A DNA stretch of 64,000 bases from the NCBI RefSeq assembly GCF_026342735.1, contig NZ_JAPEMM010000001.1, positions 372,001 through 436,000 of the forward strand. The letters run 5' to 3'. Under the pieces are notes generated by a model. It saw nothing but the letters and a program-made list of their open reading frames with translations. It was not told where the DNA came from and did not search any database. Each line of letters begins with the position of its first letter. Within the stretch, counting starts at the first letter, position 1. The DNA comes from Streptomyces sp. NBC_00193 (lineage in GTDB: Bacteria; Actinomycetota; Actinomycetes; Streptomycetales; Streptomycetaceae). The translations under genes and the position numbers were made by a program. Below, one piece after another: positions 50,157 through 59,686 of the stretch.

Positions 50157-52493
50157 TTACCCCCGCCCCGTGGGCGGCTTGCGGCTGCCCGCGCGGTAGG
50201 GGGCGGGCCAGGGTGCGGCCGGGCCGGTGTAGGACTGGTCGGCGGCCGCGTGCAGGGTCCAGTGCGGGTCGTAGAGGTGGGGGCGGCCGAGGGCGCAGAG
50301 GTCCGCCCGGCCCGCCAGCAGCAGGGAGTTGACGTCGTCCCAGGAGGAGATCGCCCCGACCGCGATCACCGGGACGTCCAGGGCGTTGCGGATCCGGTCG
50401 GCGTACGGGGTCTGGTACGCGCGCCCGTACTCGGGGGTCTCCTCGGCCACCACCTGGCCCGTGGAGACGTCGATGGCGTCGGCGCCGTGGGCGGCGAAGG
50501 CTCCGGCGATGGCCACCGCCTCCTCGGGCGAGGTGCCGCCCGGCGCCCAGTCGGTGGCCGAGAGGCGGACCGTCATCGGCCGGTCCGCGGGCCAGACGGC
50601 GCGGACCGCGTCGAAGACCTCCAGCGGGAAGCGGAGCCGGTTCTCCAGCGGGCCGCCGTAGGCGTCGGTGCGGTGGTTGGTCAGCGGGGAGAGGAAGCCG
50701 GAGAGCAGGTAGCCGTGTGCGCAGTGCAGTTCCAGCAGGTCGAAACCGCTTCTCGCGGCCCGGACCGCGGCGGCGGCGAAGTCGGAGCGGACGGCGGCGA
50801 GGTCGGCTGCGTCCATGGCCCGGGGCACGGCCGAGACTCCGGGGCGGTAGGGCAGTGCGGAGGCGGCCACCAGGGGCCAGTTCCCCTCGGGGAGCGGGAC
50901 GTCCATGCCCTCCCACATCACCCGGGTCGATCCCTTGCGGCCCGAGTGGCCCAGCTGGACGCCCAGCGCGGTGCCGGGCGCCGAGGTGTGCACGAAGTCG
51001 GCGATCCGCGCCCAGGCGGCCGCCTGCCCGGCGGTGTAGAGGCCCGTGCAGCCCGGGGTGATCCGGCCCTCGGCGCTGACGCAGACCATCTCCGTCATCA
51101 CCAGGGCGGCCCCGCCCAGCGCCCGCGCACCGAGGTGCACCAGGTGGAAGTCGCCCGGCACGCCGTCGCCGTCCGCGCCCGAGGCCGAAGCCGAGGCCCC
51201 TCCATCGGCTGAATACATGTCCATCGGGGAGACCACGACCCGGTTGCGCAGGGTCAGGCCCCGCAGGGTGAACGGGGTGAACATCGGCGGGGTTCCCGCG
51301 GCGTCCGGGCCCTCGTCCGCGCCCTGCGGGCAGCCGAATTCCCGCTCCACGGCCCGGGTGAAGCGCGGATCGCGCAGGGCCAGATTGCCGTGGGTGACCC
51401 GCAGGCTGCGGGTGAGGAGGTTGAAGGCGAACTGCCGGGCGGGCTGCTCCACGTACCCGGCGAGCTCCTCGAACCACCGCATGCTCGCGGCCGCCGCCCG
51501 CTGGGTGGAGGCCACCGCCGGCCGGCGTGCGGCCTCGTAGGCGGCCAGTGCGGCCGGGACGTCCGGCTCGGCCTCCACCGCCCGGGCCAGTGCGAGCGCG
51601 TCCTCCACCGCCAGTTTGGTGCCGGAGCCGATCGAGAAGTGCGCGGTGTGCGCGGCGTCCCCGATGAGCACCGTGTTGCCGTGCGACCAGCGCGCGTTGA
51701 CCACCGTACGGAACTGCGTCCACGTGGAGCCGTTCCCGCGCAGCGGCCGTCCCCGCAGGGCCTCGCCGAAGATCTTCGCGCAGCGCGCGGCCGATTCCGC
51801 CTCGTCGCAGAGGTCGAAGCCGGCTCGGTGCCAGACCTCCTCGCGCATCTCGACGATCACGGTCGAGGAGTCGGCCGCGTAGGGGTAAGCGTGCAGTTGC
51901 ATCACCCCGTGCTCGGTCTCCGCGATCTCGAAGCGGAAGGCCTCGAAGGGGAAGTCGGCGGCCAGCCAGATGTACCGGCACCGCCCGCCCGTCAGCGTGG
52001 GCCCGTAGTGCTCCGCCGCGGCCTCCCGGATCCGGCTGTGCACCCCGTCGGCCGCGACGACCAGGTCGTACGAGGCTGCGAGCGCCTGCGGCTCGGGGGC
52101 CGGGGTGCGGAAGCGGAGCCGGACCCCGAGGCCCGCGCAGCGCTCGTGCAGGATCTCCAGGAGCCGACGCCGCCCGAGCGCGGCGAACCCGTGGCCGCCG
52201 GAGGTCAGCAGGCGGCCCCGGTGCACGATGTCGATGTCGTCCCAGCGGACGAACTCGGCGCTCAGGGCCGCGTAGACCACGGCGTCGGCCGCTTCGATGC
52301 CGCCGAGCGTCTCGTCGGAGAGGACCACCCCGAAGCCGAAGGTGTCGTCGGGGGCGTTCCTCTCCCACACGTCCACCGCGTGCCCCTGCCGGGCGAGCAG
52401 CGCGGCGGCGTACAGCCCGCCCGGGCCGCCGCCGACCACGGCGACCCGCAGCGCGGCGCCCTCCCGGCCGGTGCTCATCGCGCCGGTGCTCAT
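50157..52493 (-). CDS. 2-aminobenzoyl-CoA monooxygenase/reductase-like fusion (FAD monooxygenase + old yellow enzyme)
   Basis: A 778-aa fusion. Residues about 15-390 are an FAD aromatic hydroxylase (dinucleotide motif AVVGGGPGGLYAAALLARQGH, DLVVAADGVHSR and GDAAHTAHFSIGSGTKLAVEDA). Residues about 405-775 are an old-yellow-enzyme FMN domain (FTLRGLTLRNRVVVSPMDMYS, QLGHSGRKGS, ELHCAHGYLLSGFLSP and VIAVGAISSWDDVNSLL). This architecture is that of 2-aminobenzoyl-CoA monooxygenase/reductase, which hydroxylates and then reduces the ring of 2-aminobenzoyl-CoA; databases often label it salicylyl-CoA 5-hydroxylase. The gene follows enoyl-CoA hydratase by 4 nt. The choice of ATG-52493 over ATG-52478 rests on AAGGG upstream. 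Substrate (aminobenzoate against salicylate) is inferred from the neighbours. Confidence 0.88.
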   Translation of the reverse strand: MSTGAMSTGREGAALRVAVVGGGPGGLYAAALLARQGHAVDVWERNAPDDTFGFGVVLSDETLGGIEAADAVVYAALSAEFVRWDDIDIVHRGRLLTSGGHGFAALGRRRLLEILHERCAGLGVRLRFRTPAPEPQALAASYDLVVAADGVHSRIREAAAEHYGPTLTGGRCRYIWLAADFPFEAFRFEIAETEHGVMQLHAYPYAADSSTVIVEMREEVWHRAGFDLCDEAESAARCAKIFGEALRGRPLRGNGSTWTQFRTVVNARWSHGNTVLIGDAAHTAHFSIGSGTKLAVEDALALARAVEAEPDVPAALAAYEAARRPAVASTQRAAAASMRWFEELAGYVEQPARQFAFNLLTRSLRVTHGNLALRDPRFTRAVEREFGCPQGADEGPDAAGTPPMFTPFTLRGLTLRNRVVVSPMDMYSADGGASASASGADGDGVPGDFHLVHLGARALGGAALVMTEMVCVSAEGRITPGCTGLYTAGQAAAWARIADFVHTSAPGTALGVQLGHSGRKGSTRVMWEGMDVPLPEGNWPLVAASALPYRPGVSAVPRAMDAADLAAVRSDFAAAAVRAARSGFDLLELHCAHGYLLSGFLSPLTNHRTDAYGGPLENRLRFPLEVFDAVRAVWPADRPMTVRLSATDWAPGGTSPEEAVAIAGAFAAHGADAIDVSTGQVVAEETPEYGRAYQTPYADRIRNALDVPVIAVGAISSWDDVNSLLLAGRADLCALGRPHLYDPHWTLHAAADQSYTGPAAPWPAPYRAGSRKPPTGRG

Positions 52494-52497
52494 CGAA

Positions 52498-53325
52498 CTA
52501 CCGGCCCTTCCACTGGGGCGGCCGCTTCCCGGTGAAGGCCGCGTGGAACTCCCGGTAGTCCTCGCCGTTCATCAGCAGGGCCTGGGTGTTCGCGTCGAGT
52601 TCCACCGAGGCGGCGAGCGGCATGTCCAGCTCGGCGGTCAGCAGCGCCTTGGTCTGCGCGTACGCGAGGGCCGGACCGGCGGCGAGGTGCGCGGCGAGCT
52701 CCGCCGCGCGTACGGAGGCCTTGCCCTCCTCGGTGACCTCGCTGAGCAGCCCGATCCGCTCGGCCTCGGGCGCCCTGACCTGCTCCCCCAGCATCAGCAG
52801 CCGGGTGGCGTGCCCGAGCCCGACGACGCGGGGCAGCAGGTACGCGGCGCCCATGTCGCCGCCGGAGAGGCCGACCCGGGTGAAGAGGAAGGCGAAGCGG
52901 GCGGTGGGGTCGGCGATGCGGAAGTCGGCGGCGAGCGCGATGACGGCCCCGGCGCCGGCGGCGACCCCGTGGACGGCGGCGATGACCGGGAAGGGGCATT
53001 CGCGCAGGGCGCGCACGACCTGTCCGGTCATCCGGTTGAAGTCGAGGAGCTGCGCGGTGTCCATCGCGAGGGTGGCGCCGATGATCTCGTCGACGTCGCC
53101 TCCGGAGCAGAAGCCGCGCCCTTCGCCGCCGAGCACGAGGGCCCGTACGGAGCGCTCCCTGGACAGTTCGGCGAGCAGGTCGCGCAGGTCGGCGTAGGCG
53201 CCGAAGGTGAGCGCGTTGAGCTTCTCGGGGCGGTCGAGGGTGACGGTGGCGACGCCGTCCCGCCGGTCCACCCGGAGGTGGTTCCAGCGTTCGGTCGCGG
53301 GTGTGGAACCGAGGAAGGGACTCAC
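52498..53325 (-). CDS. Enoyl-CoA hydratase/isomerase family protein
   Basis: A 275-aa crotonase-fold protein. It shows VTLDRPEKLNALTFGAYADLRDLL, the oxyanion-hole pair in LGGEGRGFCSGGDVDEII and GVAAGAGAVIALAADFRIAD, and the C-terminal PQWKGR typical of the subfamily next to aryl-CoA genes. The second catalytic position usual in enoyl-CoA hydratases (Glu in the GADMGAAYLLPR-type block) reads SGGDMGAAYLLPRVVG, where Asp replaces Glu, so hydratase, isomerase or hydrolase activity is possible. It would act in ring opening or beta-oxidation of the reduced aminobenzoyl-CoA. First gene of the two-gene leftward operon; GTG start. Confidence 0.88.
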   Translation of the reverse strand: MSPFLGSTPATERWNHLRVDRRDGVATVTLDRPEKLNALTFGAYADLRDLLAELSRERSVRALVLGGEGRGFCSGGDVDEIIGATLAMDTAQLLDFNRMTGQVVRALRECPFPVIAAVHGVAAGAGAVIALAADFRIADPTARFAFLFTRVGLSGGDMGAAYLLPRVVGLGHATRLLMLGEQVRAPEAERIGLLSEVTEEGKASVRAAELAAHLAAGPALAYAQTKALLTAELDMPLAASVELDANTQALLMNGEDYREFHAAFTGKRPPQWKGR

Positions 53326-53546
53326 CCTCCCGAAGGTATCACCGGTCCATGACTGTCGTCAGGGAAGCGCGATAACTGTGGGTCCGCGCCGCGGGCCGGA
53401 CGCCACACGTACCGAAGGTCCCGAGCCGGTGTGCCCGACGTCCCTTGCGATCACGTCGGGGTGCCCTACGGCCGGACATTTCCACTTCGTATCGTTGAAA
53501 ACAGGATTTCCCCGCCCCTGCGACCCCAAGGAACGGACGGCCCGCC

Positions 53547-53966
53547 TTGCCCGAACCATCCGCCTGGCGGATAGCCCTGCCGCACACGACGGCGGCCGTA
53601 CCCATCGCCCGCGCCCTGGTCCGTACGGCCCTCGCCGACATCGACGCACCCGCCGACAGCGACACCGCCGAACTGCTCACCGCCGAACTGGTCGCCAATG
53701 CCGTGGAACACACCCCCGGCGACGCCCCCATCGAGCTCGTCGTGGAACTGCTGGCGAACGGCTGCCAGGTCGAGGTCCACGACGGGGATCCGAAGCCCCC
53801 CGCCGACCTGACCGCCCCCGGCCCGGACGACGCCCACCCCGACCCCTGGCAGGAGCACGGCCGCGGCCTGCTGCTGATCCGGACCCTGAGCTCGGCCTGT
53901 GGGCACCGCGCCACCCCGCACGGCAAGGCCGTGTGGTTCACCCTGCCGTCCCGGGCCGCCCTCTAG
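53547..53966 (+). CDS. RsbW-like ATP-binding anti-sigma/histidine-kinase-fold protein
   Basis: A 139-aa protein with a solitary HATPase_c (GHKL) domain. The N box reads LLTAELVANAVEHT, the G1 loop VEVHDGDPKPP, and the G2 loop EHGRGLLLIRTLSSACGHR, followed by KAVWFTLP. There is no sensor or dimerisation domain, as in RsbW/SpoIIAB anti-sigma factors, of which Streptomyces has dozens. Partner sigma factor or anti-anti-sigma is not adjacent. The start is TTG-53547; upstream lies CCCGACGT / ACGTCGGG (53434-53460), an inverted repeat of unknown role. Confidence 0.88.
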   Translation: MPEPSAWRIALPHTTAAVPIARALVRTALADIDAPADSDTAELLTAELVANAVEHTPGDAPIELVVELLANGCQVEVHDGDPKPPADLTAPGPDDAHPDPWQEHGRGLLLIRTLSSACGHRATPHGKAVWFTLPSRAAL

Positions 53967-53986
53967 GGCGCCTGGGCCCCGGCGCC
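53967..53986. terminator. Short hairpin between convergent genes
   Basis: GGCGCC / GGCGCC with an 8-nt loop starts directly after the RsbW-like stop; the argF stop is 18 nt beyond. It is a weak bidirectional terminator candidate. Confidence 0.4.
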
Positions 53987-54003
53987 TCCACCCCGACGCA
54001 TGA

Positions 54004-55014
54004 CTATGCGGCCGGCTCCGCGAGGGTCGCGACGAGCACGGCCTTGATGGTATGCAGCCGGTTCTCCGCCTCGTCGAAGACGACGGAGTGCCGGGACTCG
54101 AACACCTCGTCCGTCACCTCCAGCGACTCCAGCCCGTGCCGCTCGTGGATCTCCCGGGACACCTTGGTGCCGAGATCGTGGAACGCCGGCAGGCAGTGCA
54201 TGAACTTCACGTCCGGGTTCCCGGTGGCGCGCAGCACGTCCATGGTGACGGCGTACGGGCTCAGCGCCTCGATGCGCTCGTCCCAGACCTCCTTGGGCTC
54301 CCCCATGGACACCCAGATGTCGGTCACCACGAAATCGGCCTGCCCGACGCCCTCCGCGAGGTCCTCGGTGAGCGTGATCCGGGCGCCGCTGGCGGCCGCC
54401 AGCTCGCGCGCCGCGGCCACCACGGACGCGGCCGGCCAGTACCGCTCCGGCGCCACGATCCGTACGTCCATGCCCAGCAGCGCGCCGGTCACCAGGTACG
54501 AGTTGCCCATGTTGAAGCGGGCGTCGCCGAGGTAGGCGAAGGAGATCCGCTCCAGCGGCTTGGTGCAGTGCTCGGTCATCGTGAGCACGTCCGCCAGCAT
54601 CTGCGTGGGGTGCCAGTCGTCGGTGAGGCCGTTGAAGACGGGCACGCCGGCGTGTGCGGCGAGCTGCTCGACGGTGTCCTGCGCGTCACCGCGGTACTGG
54701 ATGCCGTCGAACATCCGGCCCAGCACCCGCGCGGTGTCCTTGACCGATTCCTTGTGGCCCATCTGGGAGCCGGAGGGGTCGAGGTACGTGGTGTGGGCGC
54801 CCTGGTCGGCGGCGGCGACCTCGAAGGCGCAGCGGGTGCGCGTGGAGGTCTTCTCGAAGATCAGGGCGATGTTCTTGCCCTGGAGGCGGCGCCGCTCGGT
54901 CCCGGCCTTCTTGGCCGCCTTGAGTTCGGCGGCGAGCTCGACCAGGCCGCGGAACTCGGCGGCGGTGAAGTCGAGCTCCTTGAGGAAACTGCGGCCGACA
55001 AGATCGGTGGCCAT
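54004..55014 (-). CDS. argF: Ornithine carbamoyltransferase
   Basis: A 336-aa cytosolic enzyme converting ornithine and carbamoyl phosphate to citrulline, or the reverse in the arginine deiminase pathway. The carbamoyl-phosphate loop is STRTR ([13 protein letters not shown]), followed by [17 protein letters not shown], and the ornithine-binding/catalytic motifs are DVWVSMGE-type and HCLPAFHD. Length and the GTKVSREIH block fit the longer catabolic/anabolic OTC type. It sits just downstream of arginine deiminase but has its own 115-nt leader with two ARG-box-like sites, so ArgR control is likely. Streptomyces biosynthetic argF is generally outside the argCJBD cluster, so this gene may serve biosynthesis, catabolism or both. 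Confidence 0.95.
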   Translation of the reverse strand: MATDLVGRSFLKELDFTAAEFRGLVELAAELKAAKKAGTERRRLQGKNIALIFEKTSTRTRCAFEVAAADQGAHTTYLDPSGSQMGHKESVKDTARVLGRMFDGIQYRGDAQDTVEQLAAHAGVPVFNGLTDDWHPTQMLADVLTMTEHCTKPLERISFAYLGDARFNMGNSYLVTGALLGMDVRIVAPERYWPAASVVAAARELAAASGARITLTEDLAEGVGQADFVVTDIWVSMGEPKEVWDERIEALSPYAVTMDVLRATGNPDVKFMHCLPAFHDLGTKVSREIHERHGLESLEVTDEVFESRHSVVFDEAENRLHTIKAVLVATLAEPAA

Positions 55015-55048
55015 GGGGGCGCTCCAGAGTCACGGTGACAGGGGATGC

Positions 55049-55082
55049 TGGAAGTCTATACGACGGCCTGCATTGATATACA
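55049..55082. promoter_or_regulatory. Tandem ARG-box-like sites upstream of argF
   Basis: TGCAT-TGAT-ATACA (55069-55082) matches the ArgR half-site pattern TGNAT-N4-ATNCA completely. A second, TGGAA-GTCT-ATACG (55049-55062), matches 6 of 8 specified positions. Centres are 20 bp apart, as in paired ARG boxes. They lie 35-68 nt upstream of the argF ATG. Confidence 0.6.
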
Positions 55083-55129
55083 GAGCCTTCGCATACGGGC
55101 CGGGGCCCGGCCGGTTGGGCCACCGCCGG

Positions 55130-56359
55130 CTAGGCCACCGCGTCCCGCTCCACCGGACAGCTCATGCAGCGCGGCCCGCCCCGGCCCCGCCCCAGCTCGC
55201 TGCCCGGGATCTCGATCACCTCGATGCCTTGCTTGCGCAGGTGCGTGTTGGTCGTGACGTTCCGCTCGTACGCGACGACCACGCCCGGCTCCACGGCCAG
55301 CACGTTGCAGCCGTCGTCCCACTGCTCGCGCTCGGCCGCGTGCACGTCCTGGGTCGCCGTGAGCACCCGGATCGCGTCCAGCCCGAGGGCGGCGGCGATG
55401 GCCCGGTGCATGTGCTCCGGCGGATGGTCGGTCACCTTCAGCTCGCTGGGCCCGCCGCCGGGCTCGATCGTGTAGGAGCGCAGCATGCCCAGGCCCGCGT
55501 ACTGGGTGAACGTATCCGCGTCGACCATCGTCATCACCGTGTCCAGGTGCATGAACGCACGCCGCTTGGGCATGTCGAGCGCCACGATCGTCGTCGCCGA
55601 CCCGGCGGCGAACAGCCCGCGCGCCAGCATCTCCACCGCCTGCGGAGTGGTCCGCTCGCTCATCCCGATCAGCACGGCGCCGTTGCCGATGACCAGGACG
55701 TCGCCGCCCTCGATGGTCGAGGGGTAGTCGGCCTGCCCCTGCGACCAGATGTGGAAGGGCCCGGAGCCGGTGAAGAGCGGGTGGTGCTTGTAGATGGCCT
55801 CGAAGTGCACGGTCTCGCGCTGCCGGGCCGGCCAGCGCATCGCGTTGATGGACACCCCGTCGTAGATCCAGGCGGAGGTGTCCCGGGTGAAGAGGTGGTT
55901 GGGCAGCGGCCCCAGCAGGAAGCCGTCGAGCTCCAGGGCGTGGAAGCGGACCGACACCGGCTCCGCGTGCCGCTCCAGGAACTCCCGCTTGGTCATCCCG
56001 CCGATCAGCGCCTCGGCCAGGTCAGCCGAGGAGAGTCCGTCGAAGACCGCCCGCAGGTGGTCGGTGGCGAGCGGACCGTACTCCTTCTCGTCGAAGACCC
56101 GGTCCAGGACGAGGTGTCTCGCCTCCGGGATGTCCAGGGCCTCCACCAGCAGGTCGCCGAAGAGGTGGACCTCCACCCCGCGGTCGCGCAGTACGTCGGC
56201 GAAGCCGTCGTGCTCCTGGCGGGCCCGGCGCACCCACAGCACGTCGTCGAAGAGCAGTGCGTCCTTGTTGCTCGGCGTGAGCCTCTTCAGCTCCAGGTCG
56301 GGCCGGTGGAGGATGACGCGGCGAAGCCGCCCGGTCTCGGAATCGACATGGAATCCCAT
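55130..56359 (-). CDS. arcA: Arginine deiminase
   Basis: A 409-aa guanidino-group hydrolase that converts arginine to citrulline and ammonia. Substrate and catalytic motifs: [54 protein letters not shown] (Asp and Glu of the active site), [11 protein letters not shown] (His) and the nucleophilic Cys near the C-terminus in [15 protein letters not shown]. Together with the following OTC it gives the first two steps of the ADI pathway; no carbamate kinase is visible, so either the third step is encoded elsewhere or citrulline is the product. ATG-56359 is taken; a GTG three codons upstream (56368) is an alternative, and no ribosome site is clear. Confidence 0.95.
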   Translation of the reverse strand: MGFHVDSETGRLRRVILHRPDLELKRLTPSNKDALLFDDVLWVRRARQEHDGFADVLRDRGVEVHLFGDLLVEALDIPEARHLVLDRVFDEKEYGPLATDHLRAVFDGLSSADLAEALIGGMTKREFLERHAEPVSVRFHALELDGFLLGPLPNHLFTRDTSAWIYDGVSINAMRWPARQRETVHFEAIYKHHPLFTGSGPFHIWSQGQADYPSTIEGGDVLVIGNGAVLIGMSERTTPQAVEMLARGLFAAGSATTIVALDMPKRRAFMHLDTVMTMVDADTFTQYAGLGMLRSYTIEPGGGPSELKVTDHPPEHMHRAIAAALGLDAIRVLTATQDVHAAEREQWDDGCNVLAVEPGVVVAYERNVTTNTHLRKQGIEVIEIPGSELGRGRGGPRCMSCPVERDAVA

Positions 56360-56454
56360 GCCGTACACGTTCGCAGACCGGGCGGCTTTTTGACGTGGCG
56401 TCGGCTCAGCGGGTTCGGACCGCCGGCTCCGGCGGCGGTCCGGGGCCCGCCGGT

Positions 56455-56958
56455 TCAGCGCAGGCCGAGCAGGGCCTCCGGGGTGCCGGTGAGGTCCGGG
56501 GCGATGACGCCCAGCGCGGGGGCGTTCACGTTCGGCAGCCCGTGGTTGGACCCGTCGGGCATGGTCAGCGGGGAGCCGACGAGCAGTCCGGGGGTACGGG
56601 TGCGCACGGTGGTCGCGGGTGCGTCCAGCGAGCCCTCGCCGTCCGTCTCGGGCTTGCCGAGCAGGTTCGGCACCGGGGAGGTGAGCAGGGTGTCCCCGAG
56701 CTCGGTGCCGATCGGCACCGCCGGCAGCAGCGGGGTCGGCAGCATGTCGCCCTTGTGGAACCGGGGCGCCTCGGGCGCTCCGACCACCGGCACCGGCACT
56801 CCGGTGGCCAGGTGCGGGACGTCCACGCCGAGCGTGGTCCGCACCGCGTCCAGGGGGACTCCCACCGGCACCGCGTCGGCCATGGCCGGGGTGGCCGCGC
56901 CTGCCGCGGCCATACAGGTCATGAGTGCCGCAATGCTTCCGCGCGCGGTCATCTTCAT
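56455..56958 (-). CDS. Secreted hypothetical protein
   Basis: A 167-aa exported protein. The signal peptide is [25 protein letters not shown], followed by a mature region rich in Pro, Val, Leu and Gly without cysteines. I see no domain. Repeated VPV/LLP-type spacing suggests an extended chain. It follows the Pnkp gene in the same direction after 166 nt that contain a hairpin, so it has its own promoter. Unknown function. Confidence 0.75.
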   Translation of the reverse strand: MKMTARGSIAALMTCMAAAGAATPAMADAVPVGVPLDAVRTTLGVDVPHLATGVPVPVVGAPEAPRFHKGDMLPTPLLPAVPIGTELGDTLLTSPVPNLLGKPETDGEGSLDAPATTVRTRTPGLLVGSPLTMPDGSNHGLPNVNAPALGVIAPDLTGTPEALLGLR

Positions 56959-57051
56959 AGGTGACGTTCCGTCCTTCCAGGGTCGCGGACATTCCGCTGC
57001 CCTGGATGAACGATCCCGCCGGTGGTTTTCCCGGAGTTCTTCGCGAAAGTT

Positions 57052-57085
57052 CCCCCATACGACCTAATGAGCGGCCGTACGGGGG
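57052..57085 (-). terminator. Imperfect hairpin after pnkp
   Basis: CCCCCATACG / CGTACGGGGG pairs at 9 of 10 positions with a 14-nt loop, about 40 nt past the pnkp stop. It is a probable terminator for the Hen1-Pnkp operon. Confidence 0.5.
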
Positions 57086-57124
57086 CCTTTCCTTGACGCT
57101 TCCGGTCCGTATTGGCCCGGCCCC

Positions 57125-59686
57125 TCAGAGCCGCGGGTCCACCGGCTCCGACTCCAGCGCGAGGACGGCGAAGACCGCCTCGTGGACCCGCCACAGCGGC
57201 TCCCCGGCCGCCAGCCGGTCCACGGCCTCCAGACCGAGTGCGTACTCGCGCAGGGCGAGCGAGCGCTTGTGCCCGAGGTGGCGCCCGCGCAGCCGCTCCA
57301 GGTGGTCCGGGCGCGTGTACTCGGGACCGTAGATGATCCGCAGGTACTCGCGTCCGCGCACCTTCACCCCCGGCTGCACGAGCCGGCCCTTGCCGTCCTT
57401 GGCGTACGCCTGGAGCGGTTTGACGACCATGCCCTCGCCGCCGGCGGCCGTCAGCTCCAGCCACCAGTCGGTGCCCGCCCGTACCGAGGCCTCGTCGGCG
57501 GGGTCCACCAGGATCCGGCCGGTGCGGCGCAGCAGTCCGGTCCCGGCGGCCTCGTCGGCGGCGACGAGCCGGTCCAGCCAGAACAGCTGCTCGTCGTGGG
57601 GCACGGCCGCCAGCGAACGCCCGGCCGCCGCCAGCAGCTGGAACGGGGCGAACCGTACGCCGTCCAGCCCGTCGGTGCTCCAGCAGTAGCGCCGGTACGC
57701 CTCGGTGAACTTCGCCGCGTCCGCGGCCCGCCCGCGCTGGCGCTCCAGGAGCTCCCCGGTGTCGATGCCCCGGGCCGCGGCCGCTTCCAGGGCGGCGAGG
57801 GCGTCCGGGAAGACGGCTCCGGAGGCCGCGCCCACGGCGGCGTACTGGCTGCGCAGCAGGCCGGCGGACTTCAGCGACCAGGGCAGCAGCTCGCCGTCGA
57901 CGAGCAGCCAGTCGGTGTCGAGCTCCTCCCACAGGCCGGCGTCGGTGACCGCCGAGCGGAGCCGGGCGAGGACCTCCTCGGTGACCTCGGGGTCCTTGAA
58001 GAAGGGCCGTCCGGTGCGGGTGTAGACGGACCCGGTGGGACCGTCGACCCCGAACCGCTCGCGGGCCGTCCCGGCGTCCCTGCAGAGCAGCACGGTGGCC
58101 CGGGAGCCCATGTGCTTCTCCTCGCAGACGACCTGGGCGATGCCGTCCTTGCGGTACTGCGCGAAGGCTTCGGCGGGGTGCTCCAGGTAGCCCTCGATGT
58201 GCGAGGTGGCCGTCGGCGCCATGGTCGGCGGGAGGTACGGCACCAGGCGCGGGTCCACGGCGAAGCGGCTCATCACCTCCAGGGCGGCGGCCGCGTTCTC
58301 CTCGCGGACGTTGACGTTGCCCAGGTGCCGGGTCTCGACGATCCGGCGGCCCTGGACGTCGGCCAGGTCGAGCGGACGCCCGTCATGGCCGCCCGGGACC
58401 TCGGTGACGAGCGGCTTGACCGGCTCGTACCAGACCTTCTCGGCCGGTACGTCGACCAGCTCGCGCTCGGGCCAGCGCAGGGCGGTCATCCTCCCGCCGA
58501 AGACGGCTCCGGTGTCGAGGCAGATGGTGTTGTTGATCCAGGCGGTGTTCGGGACCGGGGTGTGGCCGTAGACCACGACGGCCTTGCCCCGGTAGTCCTC
58601 GGCCCACGGGTAGCGCACGGGCAGCCCGAACTCGTCGGTCTCGCCCGTGGTCTCCCCGTACAGGGCGTGCGAGCGCACCCGGCCGGAGGTGCGGCCGTGG
58701 TACTTCTCGGGCAGCCCGGCGTGGCAGACCACGAGCTTGCCGCCGTCGAGGACGTAGTGGCTGACCAGGCCCTGGATGAAGGTGCGGACCTCCTGGACGA
58801 ACTCCGCCGGCTCCGCTTCGAGCTGCTCGATCGTCTCGGCGAGGCCGTGGGTCCGCTGGACCTTGGAGCCCTTGAGGTGACGGGCGAGCTTGTTCTCGTG
58901 GTTCCCGGGGACGCACAGGGCGTTGCCGGAGCCGACCATGCCCATCACGCGGCGCAGGACGCCGGGACTGTCCGGGCCGCGGTCGACGAGGTCGCCGACG
59001 AACACGGCGGTGCGGCCCTCGGGGTGGGCGCCGTCCTCGTAGCCGAGCTTGGCGAGCAGGGTCTCCAGCTCGGAGGCGCAGCCATGGATGTCACCGATGA
59101 TGTCGAAGGGGCCGGTGAGGTGGGTGAGGTCGTTGAAGCGCTTCTCCAGGACCACCTCGGCCGACTCCACCTCCTCGGGCGTGCGCAGCACGTGCACCTT
59201 GCGGAAGCCCTCGCGCTCCAGTCCGCGCAGCGAACGCCGCAGGTCGCGGCGGTGGCGCTGGATGACCGCGCGGGGCAGCCCGGCCCGCTCCGGGCGGCCC
59301 GCGTTGCGCTCGGCGCAGACCTCCTCGGGCAGGTCGAGGACGATCGCGATGGGCAGGACGTCGTACTCGCGGGCGAGCTGGACCAGCTGCCGGCGGGACT
59401 CGGCCTGGACGCTGGTGGCGTCGACCACGGTGAGGCGGCCGGCGGCGAGCCGCTTGCCCGCGATGTAGTGCAGGACCTCGAAGGCGTCCTTGCTGGCGCT
59501 CTGGTCGTTCTCGTCGTCGGCGACCAGGCCCCGGCAGTAGTCGGAGGAGATGACCTCGGTGGGCTTGAAGTGCGTGCGGGCGAAGGTGGACTTGCCCGAA
59601 CCGGTGGCGCCGATCAGGACGACGAGGGACAGGTCGGTGACGGGAAGTACGCGCTTGCGGTCGGTGGTGGGGATGGTGGTGGTCAT
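57125..59686 (-). CDS. pnkp: Polynucleotide kinase-phosphatase-ligase (bacterial Pnkp)
   Basis: An 853-aa three-domain RNA-repair enzyme. The N-terminal kinase has P-loop GATGSGKST (about residues 26-34). The central metallophosphoesterase shows DIIGDIHGC, GDLVDRGPDS and PGNHENK. The C-terminal nucleotidyltransferase carries the AMP-accepting Lys in EEKHMGSR (about residue 525) with downstream motifs TGSVYTRTGRPFF and GGEGMVVKPLQ. Pnkp heals 5'-OH and 2',3'-cyclic phosphate ends and, with Hen1, seals the RNA, protecting it from ribotoxin damage. The ATG overlaps the hen1 stop (ATGA), so the two are translated together. Length and domain order are those of the family. Confidence 0.95.
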   Translation of the reverse strand: MTTTIPTTDRKRVLPVTDLSLVVLIGATGSGKSTFARTHFKPTEVISSDYCRGLVADDENDQSASKDAFEVLHYIAGKRLAAGRLTVVDATSVQAESRRQLVQLAREYDVLPIAIVLDLPEEVCAERNAGRPERAGLPRAVIQRHRRDLRRSLRGLEREGFRKVHVLRTPEEVESAEVVLEKRFNDLTHLTGPFDIIGDIHGCASELETLLAKLGYEDGAHPEGRTAVFVGDLVDRGPDSPGVLRRVMGMVGSGNALCVPGNHENKLARHLKGSKVQRTHGLAETIEQLEAEPAEFVQEVRTFIQGLVSHYVLDGGKLVVCHAGLPEKYHGRTSGRVRSHALYGETTGETDEFGLPVRYPWAEDYRGKAVVVYGHTPVPNTAWINNTICLDTGAVFGGRMTALRWPERELVDVPAEKVWYEPVKPLVTEVPGGHDGRPLDLADVQGRRIVETRHLGNVNVREENAAAALEVMSRFAVDPRLVPYLPPTMAPTATSHIEGYLEHPAEAFAQYRKDGIAQVVCEEKHMGSRATVLLCRDAGTARERFGVDGPTGSVYTRTGRPFFKDPEVTEEVLARLRSAVTDAGLWEELDTDWLLVDGELLPWSLKSAGLLRSQYAAVGAASGAVFPDALAALEAAAARGIDTGELLERQRGRAADAAKFTEAYRRYCWSTDGLDGVRFAPFQLLAAAGRSLAAVPHDEQLFWLDRLVAADEAAGTGLLRRTGRILVDPADEASVRAGTDWWLELTAAGGEGMVVKPLQAYAKDGKGRLVQPGVKVRGREYLRIIYGPEYTRPDHLERLRGRHLGHKRSLALREYALGLEAVDRLAAGEPLWRVHEAVFAVLALESEPVDPRL

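Noticed and set aside
53434..53460. CCCGACGT / ACGTCGGG inverted repeat in front of the RsbW-like gene as a defined operator
   Set aside because: Possible, but 8-bp GC-rich repeats are frequent here and no regulator can be named; it is noted only under the gene.
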